From assembly GCA_003243445.1 (NCBI GenBank), contig QFQQ01000010.1, positions 62,001-126,000 of the forward strand: a stretch of DNA of 64,000 bases, read 5' to 3'. Positions 37,654 through 45,479 of the stretch are shown one piece after another. Each line of letters opens with the position of its first letter. The first letter of the stretch is position 1. The DNA comes from Citrobacter freundii (GTDB lineage Bacteria; Bacteroidota; Bacteroidia; Chitinophagales; Chitinophagaceae). The notes below the pieces were generated by a model. That model saw only the letters and a program-made list of their open reading frames with translations, searched no databases and was not told where the DNA came from. The position numbers were made by a program, and so were the translations under genes.

Positions 37654-38883
37654 ATGAAGATTTCGAAACTCAAAGAGCTTTTCAGCAGTGAGGAACAGGC
37701 AGGAATTGCGTTCAAACATGTGACGCGCAAAAGGGAGATCATCAGCCTGTTGGATACTCATGAGGAGTGCACAATACCTGAGATCTCGCAGAATCTCAAT
37801 ATCAGTGTGCCCACAGCTACAGGTATCATAACGGAATTGATAGAAGAAGGAATTATTGAAGACTGCGGAAAGATCGACTCAATTGCGGGCCGCCCCGCCA
37901 ATCATTATGGCCTGCTTAGTGATGCCTGCTATTTCCTTGGAATGGATGTGCGGGACAACTACATAAACATAGGCATGCTGGATTTTAAAAAGAATCTCAT
38001 TCATGCTGAAATGGAAATTCCCTTTGTGCTGGAAAATACTTCTCAAAGCCTGGATAGGCTAATTGAGATCCTTCAGACTTACCTTAACGATACGCAGGTG
38101 AAAGAGAAAAACATTCTCTCCATTTGTATAAATCTTACCGGGCGTATTAACACCAGCAGCGGCTATAGCTACAGCTTTTTCCATTTCAACGAAGAACCGC
38201 TGGCAGCCCACATCGAAAATAAGATCGGCATCAAAACCTACATGGAAAATGATTCCCGTGCAATGGCCTACGGCGAATTTCATAAAGGCGTGGTGAAAAA
38301 TGAGAAAAACGTTTTGTTCGTCAATATTGATTATGGATTGGGCCTCGGCATCCTGATTGACGGGAAAGTTTATTACGGCAAGTCTGGTTTCAGTGGCGAG
38401 TTTGGCCATATCCCCCTTTTTGATAATGAGATCATCTGCCATTGCGGCAAAAAAGGCTGTCTTGAAACAGAAGCATCGGGCAGGGCGCTGTTACGGATGT
38501 TCAATAAAAAGATTCAGGAAGGATCTGTCTCAAATATTTTCAAGGATGGCAATCAATCACAGAGACTTACTATAAATGATATTATTGAAGCAACTAAACA
38601 GGAAGATGTACTTTCCATTGAATTGATATCGAAGATCGGCTACAACCTCGGCAGAGGAATAGCCGTGCTCATCAACCTGTATAACCCCGAACTGGTGATT
38701 CTCGGAGGCTCTCTCACAGCAACCGGCGACTACCTTTACCTCACTACTAAAATCGCATTGAACAAATATTCGCTGAGCCTTGTGAACAGCGATTCTAAAC
38801 TCAGTGTTTCAAAACTTAAAGAAAAAGCCGGTATTATCGGATCTGCCCTGATCGCGCGCAACAGGATATTGTCATTTTATTAA
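37654..38883 (+). CDS. ROK-family transcriptional regulator (winged helix + ROK domain)
   Basis: 409 residues. The N-terminal ~80 residues form a winged helix (VTRKREIISLLDTHEECTIPEISQNLNISVPTATGIITEL, GRPANHYGL). The remainder is a ROK sugar-sensor/kinase fold with an active-site-like MENDSRAMAYGE, GLGLGILIDGKVYYGKSGFSGEFGHIP, and the zinc motif CHCGKKGCLE. This is the layout of NagC/XylR-type repressors. Divergent from the 22-kb locus B, it is the obvious candidate regulator, with an amino sugar or its phosphate as the likely effector. Confidence 0.95.
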   Translation: MKISKLKELFSSEEQAGIAFKHVTRKREIISLLDTHEECTIPEISQNLNISVPTATGIITELIEEGIIEDCGKIDSIAGRPANHYGLLSDACYFLGMDVRDNYINIGMLDFKKNLIHAEMEIPFVLENTSQSLDRLIEILQTYLNDTQVKEKNILSICINLTGRINTSSGYSYSFFHFNEEPLAAHIENKIGIKTYMENDSRAMAYGEFHKGVVKNEKNVLFVNIDYGLGLGILIDGKVYYGKSGFSGEFGHIPLFDNEIICHCGKKGCLETEASGRALLRMFNKKIQEGSVSNIFKDGNQSQRLTINDIIEATKQEDVLSIELISKIGYNLGRGIAVLINLYNPELVILGGSLTATGDYLYLTTKIALNKYSLSLVNSDSKLSVSKLKEKAGIIGSALIARNRILSFY

Positions 38884-39120
38884 TTTGAAAAGCCACCGGT
38901 TTCTCTGGCTTTGGCACTATAACTTTAAGGCTAATGCAAAGTAAAAATATTAACCCAACTTGCCAGTTATAGCTTTATGACCGTTCGGTGGCAGATGTCG
39001 GCTCCAGGCTTTTTCTGCGCAAAGTCTTTTATTTTATTAGTCATTTTTACCTTTTATGGGATTGTTTCGCGCATCAAACATTAAGCGGGCCTTATGAACG
39101 GGATGATGAACAAACAACTG

Positions 39121-39639
39121 TCACCCCACATTCTTATAAACTTTTATTTTATCACTCAAAATAAGAGAACTTGGTATGATCACCGTATCTCCATTTTCAT
39201 CCCTGATGATGGTTGCACTCAGGCTGATCTCTACAACTTTCCCTTTGCTTCCCTGAAATTCGATCGTATCATTTATTTTGAACGGTCTGTCAAGTACCAG
39301 GAAGATTCCGCTAAGCAGATTACTGAATATTTTCTGAGAAGCAAAGCCCAGGATAAGCGTAGTAGCACCGGCACCGGCCAACAGCGAGTGTGCGAATGTA
39401 CGGGTGACCGGCATCGTGAGTAAAGCCCAGCCCACTCCAACGAAATAGATGGTGGCAACAACCATGTGTTTTAAAAAAACAAAACTGGTGATGTCTATCT
39501 GATGGCCTTTTGTTTTACGGGTAATAAGGCGTTGAAGATAACGGCCCATAAACGTGGCGAACAAGACGGTAAGCCCGATGATCACCAAAAAAATTATGAG
39601 TGATTTTGAATCAACAACAAGTTTTTGCTCCTCTCCCAT
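39121..39639 (-). CDS. Short MscS-family mechanosensitive channel-like protein
   Basis: 172 residues, versus about 286 in E. coli MscS. Three hydrophobic segments are followed by the pore-helix pattern LAGAGATTLILGFASQKIFSNLLSGIFLVLDRPFKINDTIEF and the beta domain (GKVVEISLSATIIRDENGDTVIIPSSLIL). The protein stops after the beta domain and lacks the C-terminal alpha/beta vestibule. Single-gene unit between the ROK and LacI regulators. Likely a small channel in the cytoplasmic membrane. Confidence 0.92.
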   Translation of the reverse strand: MGEEQKLVVDSKSLIIFLVIIGLTVLFATFMGRYLQRLITRKTKGHQIDITSFVFLKHMVVATIYFVGVGWALLTMPVTRTFAHSLLAGAGATTLILGFASQKIFSNLLSGIFLVLDRPFKINDTIEFQGSKGKVVEISLSATIIRDENGDTVIIPSSLILSDKIKVYKNVG

Positions 39640-39794
39640 CTTAAATTATTTGCTGAATGGCCGGTTAATTTACGTGTAAGGAAAATACAATGATTTCCGG
39701 TAGTTTTCAAATAGTTTGTTCTTATGCATTGAAATCCTGGTCCGGATCTGTGCGGGACTACCATGCCGTCTTTGTTGTTTCCTTACACTTTGAT

Positions 39795-40793
39795 CTAACG
39801 CACCACCAGTTTTCCCTTCATGAACAATTGAGCACTTTTTTGATACTTCGATATATTCTTTAATAAAAGCTCCAGCGCTGCTATACCCATTTCCTGCAGG
39901 GGTTGTTGAACATAACTTACCGGCATCCTGAGAAAATCAAACACATCGGTCTTATCAAAGCTTGCAATGCTAAGATCTTTTACCTGTTTCACAGGTAAAG
40001 TATTTATATGTTGAAGACCCAGTAAAACGGTCGTATTGGAAATGAACAGGATCGCATCCACAGGTTGATCAAGTGACAATAATGATGCAACGGCCGGAGA
40101 AACTTCTTTTTCCTCCTGTGACATTGCTATTCTTTTCACCCATTGTTTATTTATTTTGATATCTGCTTCTTTTAATGCAGCCCGGTATCCCCTTTCTCTT
40201 TCTGTCAGATGTACTAATGATGTATCATAAGAGATCATGCCGATACGCTTTTTTCCCTGTTCCAGCAACTTGCCAACGAGTTCCCTGGAAGCTTCATAAT
40301 TATCAAGACAGACACCGTTTACAGCAAGCTCCGGAAAATACCGGTCAACCAGTACAAACGGGATTTTCCTGGTATGAAGCGATTTGATGAGTTTATCCGA
40401 ATTCTCGGGCGGCAGGATCACCAGCCCATCCACCTGGCGGTTCAGGAATGTATCTACCAGGAGGGCACATTTTTCGTTTGTTTCATCTGAGCTGCCAAAA
40501 ATAACGGTGTACCCATGCCGGTATGCTTCATCTTCAATGATGCGGGCCAGGCCGGAAGAAAAAGGATTGGATATATCGGCAACGATCAATCCGATCGTAT
40601 TTGTCTTATTCGTCTTAAGGCTTTTAGCTACCTGATTGGTTTGATAATTAAGACTGACTGCTGCCTTCCTGATCTTTTCCACCATTTCCTTCCTGATACG
40701 ACCTTCCATCCTGTTGTTCAGCACATAAGAGACCAATGCAGTTGATACACCCACTTTCTGCGCTATATCTTTTAATGATGTTCGTTTTTTCAT
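39795..40793 (-). CDS. LacI-family transcriptional regulator
   Basis: 332 residues from the ATG at 40793 (MKKRTSLKDIA). The N-terminal helix-turn-helix is SLKDIAQKVGVSTALVSYVLNN, followed by the hinge helix NQVAKSLKTNKTNTIGLIVADISNPF and a sugar-binding effector domain ending in LELLLKNI. A 26-bp CG-centred palindrome at 40889-40914, about 95 bp upstream, is a probable operator shared with the divergent gene at 40957. Effector unknown. Confidence 0.95.
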   Translation of the reverse strand: MKKRTSLKDIAQKVGVSTALVSYVLNNRMEGRIRKEMVEKIRKAAVSLNYQTNQVAKSLKTNKTNTIGLIVADISNPFSSGLARIIEDEAYRHGYTVIFGSSDETNEKCALLVDTFLNRQVDGLVILPPENSDKLIKSLHTRKIPFVLVDRYFPELAVNGVCLDNYEASRELVGKLLEQGKKRIGMISYDTSLVHLTERERGYRAALKEADIKINKQWVKRIAMSQEEKEVSPAVASLLSLDQPVDAILFISNTTVLLGLQHINTLPVKQVKDLSIASFDKTDVFDFLRMPVSYVQQPLQEMGIAALELLLKNISKYQKSAQLFMKGKLVVR

Positions 40794-40888
40794 AGCAGAC
40801 CCATGCAGGGTCAAATATAGTTGAAATAGATTGTTAACTGAATAGCGTCATGGATATCAATACCAAAGCACATTTCAATAAAAAAAGA

Positions 40889-40914
40889 TTTTTGTTTAAA
40901 CGATTAAACAAAAA
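40889..40914. promoter_or_regulatory. Probable LacI-type operator (26-bp CG-centred palindrome)
   Basis: Two perfect 11-bp arms, TTTTTGTTTAA (40889-40899) and TTAAACAAAAA (40904-40914), flank ACGA, so the symmetry axis falls on a central CG as in typical LacI-family operators. It lies between the LacI gene and the divergent gene at 40957. A TACCTTCG sequence at 40920-40927 resembles the Bacteroidota -7 box (TAnnTTTG), which would place the operator over the -33 region of the plus-strand promoter. Confidence 0.75.
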
Positions 40915-40956
40915 TAGCTTACCTTCGTGTAAGTAACACACATTAATCTGAGTGCC

Positions 40957-41244
40957 ATGAAAACTTTTACCTCAGTAGGGGTTATTGAGTGCCGCCATTC
41001 AGCCTCGTCGCTGTGGATCTCGGCAACAAGTCCTGTGTATGGCTGGACTCTTAAGAAAGTCTTTCCAAAAGGTCCTGCTCACGAGATTTCCCGTCGATTC
41101 CCTGATGTCGAAATTGTCAACAGCGCCGCCGATATAGTGAATGATTCATCGATCGATCTCATCATTCTGGCAGACCCTGCCAGCCGGGATCTGAACTTAA
41201 TAGCCACGGCCCTCGAAGCCGGAAAAAATATAAGGATACTTTGA
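40957..41244 (+). CDS. Truncated Gfo/Idh/MocA-type N-terminal domain protein
   Basis: 95 residues. The sequence follows an NAD-binding Gfo/Idh/MocA N-terminal half: VGVIEC at the first strand, WTLKKVFPKGPAHEISRRFPDVEIVNSAADIVNDSSIDLIILADP, then ATALEAGKN. Full-length members run past 300 residues, continuing with a GKHVLCEKP-type segment; here the frame stops immediately after GKNIRIL. The glycine-rich GxGxxA loop is also changed (VIECRHSAS). It is either a gene remnant or a stand-alone nucleotide-binding-like domain. Under the LacI palindrome; followed by a hairpin at 41312-41331. Confidence 0.6.
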   Translation: MKTFTSVGVIECRHSASSLWISATSPVYGWTLKKVFPKGPAHEISRRFPDVEIVNSAADIVNDSSIDLIILADPASRDLNLIATALEAGKNIRIL

Positions 41245-41311
41245 CCTCCTGATAAGTGTCCAACCGATTTGATCAGAGATCAGATCACTTATGCCGATGA
41301 AACTAAAGATT

Positions 41312-41346
41312 GCCTGCTCATGTTAGCAGGCATTTCTATTTTTTAA
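41312..41346 (+). terminator. Hairpin with T-rich tail after the Gfo/Idh fragment
   Basis: Stem GCCTGCT (41312-41318) / AGCAGGC (41325-41331) with a CATGTT loop, followed by ATTTCTATTTTTT. This is a good intrinsic-terminator shape on the plus strand. An additional outer pairing ATAAGTG/CACTTAT lies about 40-80 bp upstream, so the 41244-41350 segment could be a structured attenuator between the two small genes. Confidence 0.65.
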
Positions 41347-41398
41347 AATACTAAGCCATGAATGCAATAAAGAAAGTTACTGATTCTAAAAGATCGCT

Positions 41399-41851
41399 GT
41401 GGCGGTGCATCCCGGCCACCGCACTGATTTGATAGAGTGGGTCTATCTGAATAAAGACTGCCTTGCACAGCATGAGATGATCGCCGCAGGAGTCTTTGCT
41501 GATTGCCTGAAAGACGTGCTGAATCAACCTGTCACCACGTTGAGCTGCCCGCGATATGGGGGCCACAGGGAAATGGAAAAAATGATCCGTGAAAATAAGA
41601 TAGACCTCTTCCTGTGTTTCGGAAATCCCGGCAAAACCAGTCCTGAATTTCCCGGCGCAGGCAGATTGATCGATGCCGCTACTGAACACGATATCATGAC
41701 GGGATGCAATCAACAAACCATTTCAGTCCTGACTACATACCTCAAAAGCATTACAATTGAAAAACTCACCGGCAATTCAGTCAGTAAAATAGCCAGCCTG
41801 CGGCTGAACGACATTCACCCTGAAATCATGCCCATGACTGCAACCGCCTGA
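41399..41851 (+). CDS. Methylglyoxal synthase-like protein, probably frameshifted at its start and catalytically degenerate
   Basis: 150 residues from a GTG. The fold pattern follows MgsA: KIAVAVHPGHRTDLIEWV, EMIAAGVF, CPRYGGHREMEKMIRENKIDLFLCFGNP, RLIDAATEHDIMTGCNQQTISVLTTY. The phosphate loop (ATGTTG in E. coli) reads AAGVFA, the catalytic Asp of GGDQQ is His (GGHRE), and the second Asp is Asn (FGNP), so synthase activity is unlikely. The first strand (KIAV) starts before the GTG. An ATG at 41358 gives MNAIKKVTDSK in another frame and would join perfectly if the A-run at about 41388-41391 had one more base. Gene decay or sequencing error are both possible. Confidence 0.6.
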   Translation: MAVHPGHRTDLIEWVYLNKDCLAQHEMIAAGVFADCLKDVLNQPVTTLSCPRYGGHREMEKMIRENKIDLFLCFGNPGKTSPEFPGAGRLIDAATEHDIMTGCNQQTISVLTTYLKSITIEKLTGNSVSKIASLRLNDIHPEIMPMTATA

Positions 41852-41936
41852 ACAACCAGGATAACCGATGCTTCCAGTGATCTGCCGGATAATTCCGGCA
41901 CCAGGTAAACAATTAAATCACACAAAATATAGCAAC

Positions 41937-42155
41937 ATGAAAACAATAAATTATCTATTTCCTCATTGGATGAAAACCTTTCGTTCATCTGTAGTTACTG
42001 AGTTTCCCAAGGTCAAAAAAAATTTCGTGAAAGCAGAAGCTGCAAAGGCTGACAAAAGCATCAACCCTATGCTGAAAGAATTTCAACGAAAAATGCATGT
42101 AGGGAATTTCTTCGCCGGTCCCCATTGTTTCTTTGATCCGAGGCTATTCCGCTAA
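41937..42155 (+). CDS. Hypothetical small basic protein
   Basis: 72 residues, not recognised. Lys-rich middle (FPKVKKNFVKAEAAKADKS), no signal peptide and no membrane segment. It starts with ATGAAAAC preceded by an A-rich leader, 85 nt after the methylglyoxal synthase-like gene, on the same strand and probably in the same unit. A longer frame from 41868 exists without better support. It could be a remnant like its two upstream neighbours. Confidence 0.4.
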   Translation: MKTINYLFPHWMKTFRSSVVTEFPKVKKNFVKAEAAKADKSINPMLKEFQRKMHVGNFFAGPHCFFDPRLFR

Positions 42156-42375
42156 AATGCCCCTTCGATCAGCCGGGCGCAGAGGCATGCAGATGGCTCA
42201 ATATGCGCAGCCTTATCCAAAAATGAACGATTATGAAGATACCGTGCAGATCATGCATCCGTTCCGCTTAATTTGCACGGTATCATTTCCTGCGTTTCCC
42301 AAAGGCCCGCGCAAGGATTACTCTTGCAGTTTTGATATCGGTTACCGGCAATCTCATATAAAATGATAATTCCTT

Positions 42376-43836
42376 TTACTCCGGCCTATCCAAATTTCTT
42401 GCTGATATTCTGAACAGGGCCGTTCCCGAGGTCACTATCAAAAGAATATAAATGAATATTGAATCAGGAATCTTATTTCGGGTGTACTCAAATGCCGGCA
42501 ACCGGTCATAATCGTTCCTGGAGAATGAGGCCTTCGTAAACAAGGAATTAAACATTGCATGCTGCAGGTTGGCATGCAATTGCTCGGTCACTTTGGTGAA
42601 ATGATGAAAAGCCCCGGCATCGTTATCAGCCAGCGCTGTAAGATAACCATCTGTACTGGCTGCAGGATTGATGAGCACACTTAGATCTGTCAATTCCTGG
42701 CGGCTCTCCACGTCATGAAAGTAGTCTTGTACCACTGGCCATCTTTCTTTATGTAACAGCAAATGCCACGCATGATAAACCCGAAGATAAAATTCCGGTG
42801 ACAACGTATCCGCATCAGCATCTGCAAACGCCGCTTCCCCGGCCGATAGCCGTTTAATAAATCCGGAGGCAAAAAGTTTATCCTGTTCAAGCCTGGGATC
42901 TTGCGGACGGCGGGAGAAACTACTGATGCGCGTGTTATCAATAGATACAGCCATAACTCCAACCTTACTGATGATTACCGGCAATACGAGACAAAGCCCA
43001 ACCCAGCTTACTCCGCTTACCAATGCATTATAGGCTGTAGACCGGCGCAAACTATTGATGAAATAAAATAAAGAGAGCCAGAAAAAGAGATAAAAGATCG
43101 CAATTAAAAAAAACAACCCGTCGCTGAATGAAAAAGACTGTCCGAACACAACACCATTGATCAGAGTGCCGGCAATGCCGGCGATCAGTATCAGGATAAC
43201 AGCAGAAAGGGCAACAACGATCAGCTTGCTCTTTACCCAGGCCTTCTCACTGATCCCCTGGGCCGCAATCAGCCGCCAATTCCCCTTATCTCTTTCTTCT
43301 GAAAGCGAGTTGAAAGAAAGCAACAGCAACATCAATGGCAGGAGGTACACTATCCAAAAACTCATATCAAAATGACCAACCAGGGCACGCAGCGGATTGC
43401 CGGTCTCCGTCTGCTTCAGCCATTGCATTTCAAAGTTCTCCGCTGTAAAAAGATAATAATACGGCAGCACGTCGCTCTGTCCGATATTGTAAATAGCGGT
43501 AGAAACCGGTTCTTTGTAAGAATACACCCGTGTATTCCATAAACCAGACCGCAGGTTACTGCTTTTAGCAAAAGCAATTTTACCATCCTGCGTAGATGTA
43601 TCTGCAAGGATTCCGGTTTTCATTGCGTTCAACAAACTATCACTTTGCTGCCGGAAAGCCAATATGGTGGATCTCTTCGCTTTTTTGTCAACATATCCCT
43701 GATACAGGGCATACAATGCTGCACTTAAAAACAGCAGCAGCACCAGCCAATTGCTTTTTCGGCTGGCAGATTGTCCGATCTGGAGTTTCACTAACTGCTT
43801 CAATGGAATACCCCGACCGGATGTATTTGCGTTCAT
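42376..43836 (-). CDS. ABC-2 type permease, DUF3526-like (second of pair)
   Basis: 486 residues from the ATG at 43836, two bases after the upstream permease stop. It has one N-terminal hydrophobic segment (NWLVLLLFLSAALYALYQGYV), a large extracytoplasmic loop, then about five more membrane segments including FWIVYLLPLMLLLLSFNSLSEERDKGNWRLIAAQG, the ABC-2 permease hallmark. The fold and paired arrangement match DUF3526/NosY-like ABC permeases. It probably forms the membrane part with the neighbouring permease and the ATPase at 48887-49591. Cargo unknown. Confidence 0.88.
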   Translation of the reverse strand: MNANTSGRGIPLKQLVKLQIGQSASRKSNWLVLLLFLSAALYALYQGYVDKKAKRSTILAFRQQSDSLLNAMKTGILADTSTQDGKIAFAKSSNLRSGLWNTRVYSYKEPVSTAIYNIGQSDVLPYYYLFTAENFEMQWLKQTETGNPLRALVGHFDMSFWIVYLLPLMLLLLSFNSLSEERDKGNWRLIAAQGISEKAWVKSKLIVVALSAVILILIAGIAGTLINGVVFGQSFSFSDGLFFLIAIFYLFFWLSLFYFINSLRRSTAYNALVSGVSWVGLCLVLPVIISKVGVMAVSIDNTRISSFSRRPQDPRLEQDKLFASGFIKRLSAGEAAFADADADTLSPEFYLRVYHAWHLLLHKERWPVVQDYFHDVESRQELTDLSVLINPAASTDGYLTALADNDAGAFHHFTKVTEQLHANLQHAMFNSLFTKASFSRNDYDRLPAFEYTRNKIPDSIFIYILLIVTSGTALFRISARNLDRPE

Positions 43837-43838
43837 GC

Positions 43839-45257
43839 TTATAATTGATTTTTGCGGCTTATAAAGAAAATAGTGCTGATAACAAGAAGTAACCAGGCCA
43901 ACAACCCGGCTATCTCTGTTTTGACAAATGACATACGCCATTTCAATGACTGTGTTGGGGCTTCAAATGCCTTGATATCGCGATACAGGCTGTTCTTAAC
44001 TTTATAATGTTCCCAACTTTCGCTTCCCCAGATTGAATTATACATCATATCGTAGTTCATCGCTTGCACAAAGCTTCGGCGGTAGTCCTCCGCATCCTGC
44101 TGAAAACGCATCTCTGTTTCAAGGCTGGCATTGCTGGCAGCCATACTTATATTACGCAGCAACATAGCCGGACTGATCAATGAAAACGAGGAGTGCAGCT
44201 TTCGCTGATTTTCCAGTGTATTGTAAAGCGCCTTGTAATGTATGTCATATACGTTACTGCTGTATTCCTCACCCCGTTGCATAATATAGCCTTCAAGATT
44301 AAACTTCAGACGCTGCACACTATCCACACCTTCAGCCTGCAATACAGAGTCCTGAATGCGCCTGGCCCTTTCACTGGCAACATCATGGCCATTAAGCCCA
44401 TTGGCTATATCTTCTGCGATCTTCTTTTTGAATGCATAATTGGTGATCAGCGGATAAGCATTTTCACCGGCACTCGCAGCCCATTTCGGAAGGATCACAC
44501 TGCTGAAGATCCAGAACAGCAACAACAGGGATACGGCTGCCCCGGATGTTTTTACCAATGCCGACACGGTTACGCCGATGCCACACCAGATGATGTAGTA
44601 CAACAAATAGCCAAGCCACAGTAACAGAAAAGACTTTAGCGGCAGATGTGCTGAAACCGCTATTGCGCCAACCGTTACCGTCAATAACAGATAGAGCGTT
44701 ATAAAACCTCCGAACAACAATGCAACAGCAGCTGTCTTTCCGGTAATAATCTGCCGTGGAGATGCGCCTTGTACTAAATACAAAGAATAAGTGCCACCGG
44801 CTTTTTCGGACACCACCAATGTGAACGTGAGCAGGATGATCAATAAGGGTACAATAAACTGGCATACGAACGCTGGTGTAAAACTCCCGAACCGGGCACC
44901 TGTATCCTGTTCACCGCTTTCATACAACAGGAAATCGTTTTGCCGGTGTGGTTCCAGGTATACAGATGAACCGGTATAAGCCGTCAGGCCGGGATCGAAT
45001 ATCATGAGCACCGAAGGCTGCTTGTAGGCATAATTGCCAAAGTGCGCTGCTATGTGCGGGTGTTTTTCTCCCTGATCCAGCCACGCGCTGCGGGAAGCTT
45101 CCTGGGCTGCTTTCCGCTTATGGAATTTGCTAACCGTCTCACCAACCTGAAACAGAAGCGACAGAAGGCTCAATACAACGAGCGTTGCCAGCAGCCACAC
45201 AGTGCGCCGGTCGCGGCGCCACAGCCGCCATTCATTTCGTATGATCTGTTGTAACAT
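43839..45257 (-). CDS. ABC-2 type permease, DUF3526-like (first of pair)
   Basis: 472 residues from the ATG at 45257 (MLQQIIRNEWRLWRRD). An N-terminal membrane anchor is followed by a long external loop (HPHIAAHFGNYAYKQPSVLMIFDPGLTAYTG is the DUF3526 signature region), then FVCQFIVPLLIILLTFTLVVSEKAGGTYSLYLVQGAS and four more membrane segments. Paralogous to the next gene, and together they make a heterodimeric permease. A 222-bp gap separates it from the DUF4374 gene upstream, with no obvious terminator, so they may share a transcript. Confidence 0.88.
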   Translation of the reverse strand: MLQQIIRNEWRLWRRDRRTVWLLATLVVLSLLSLLFQVGETVSKFHKRKAAQEASRSAWLDQGEKHPHIAAHFGNYAYKQPSVLMIFDPGLTAYTGSSVYLEPHRQNDFLLYESGEQDTGARFGSFTPAFVCQFIVPLLIILLTFTLVVSEKAGGTYSLYLVQGASPRQIITGKTAAVALLFGGFITLYLLLTVTVGAIAVSAHLPLKSFLLLWLGYLLYYIIWCGIGVTVSALVKTSGAAVSLLLLFWIFSSVILPKWAASAGENAYPLITNYAFKKKIAEDIANGLNGHDVASERARRIQDSVLQAEGVDSVQRLKFNLEGYIMQRGEEYSSNVYDIHYKALYNTLENQRKLHSSFSLISPAMLLRNISMAASNASLETEMRFQQDAEDYRRSFVQAMNYDMMYNSIWGSESWEHYKVKNSLYRDIKAFEAPTQSLKWRMSFVKTEIAGLLAWLLLVISTIFFISRKNQL

Positions 45258-45479
45258 AATATTCGTTTTAAAAATGGCGACCGGCATCCCGCAGATTATA
45301 ACATTTTAAAATGCAGAACAAGGTTGCTAACGAAAGACTTCCTTACATGCTTAACGTCTCACCGGTTTATATTTACCGGGAATACGGTAAGGGAACAAAC
45401 CGACCAGATGTCTTTCGACCGGTTATCAGATGGCAAGTCCACGCCTTTTGCGAAAGACAACCATTCGGCCATTGCCGCA

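Noticed and set aside
15116..38883. Complete sialic acid catabolic locus
   Set aside because: Epimerase, O-acetylesterase and NagB are present, but no sialidase or N-acetylneuraminate lyase is seen, so the label would overstate the evidence.
38888..38912. Terminator after the ROK gene (AAAGCCA/TGGCTTT)
   Set aside because: A stem is present but the T-run is missing; evidence too thin to list as a terminator.
42133..42366. 77-codon open frame, plus strand
   Set aside because: No start context, no domain, biased composition; it overlaps the end of the 41937 frame.
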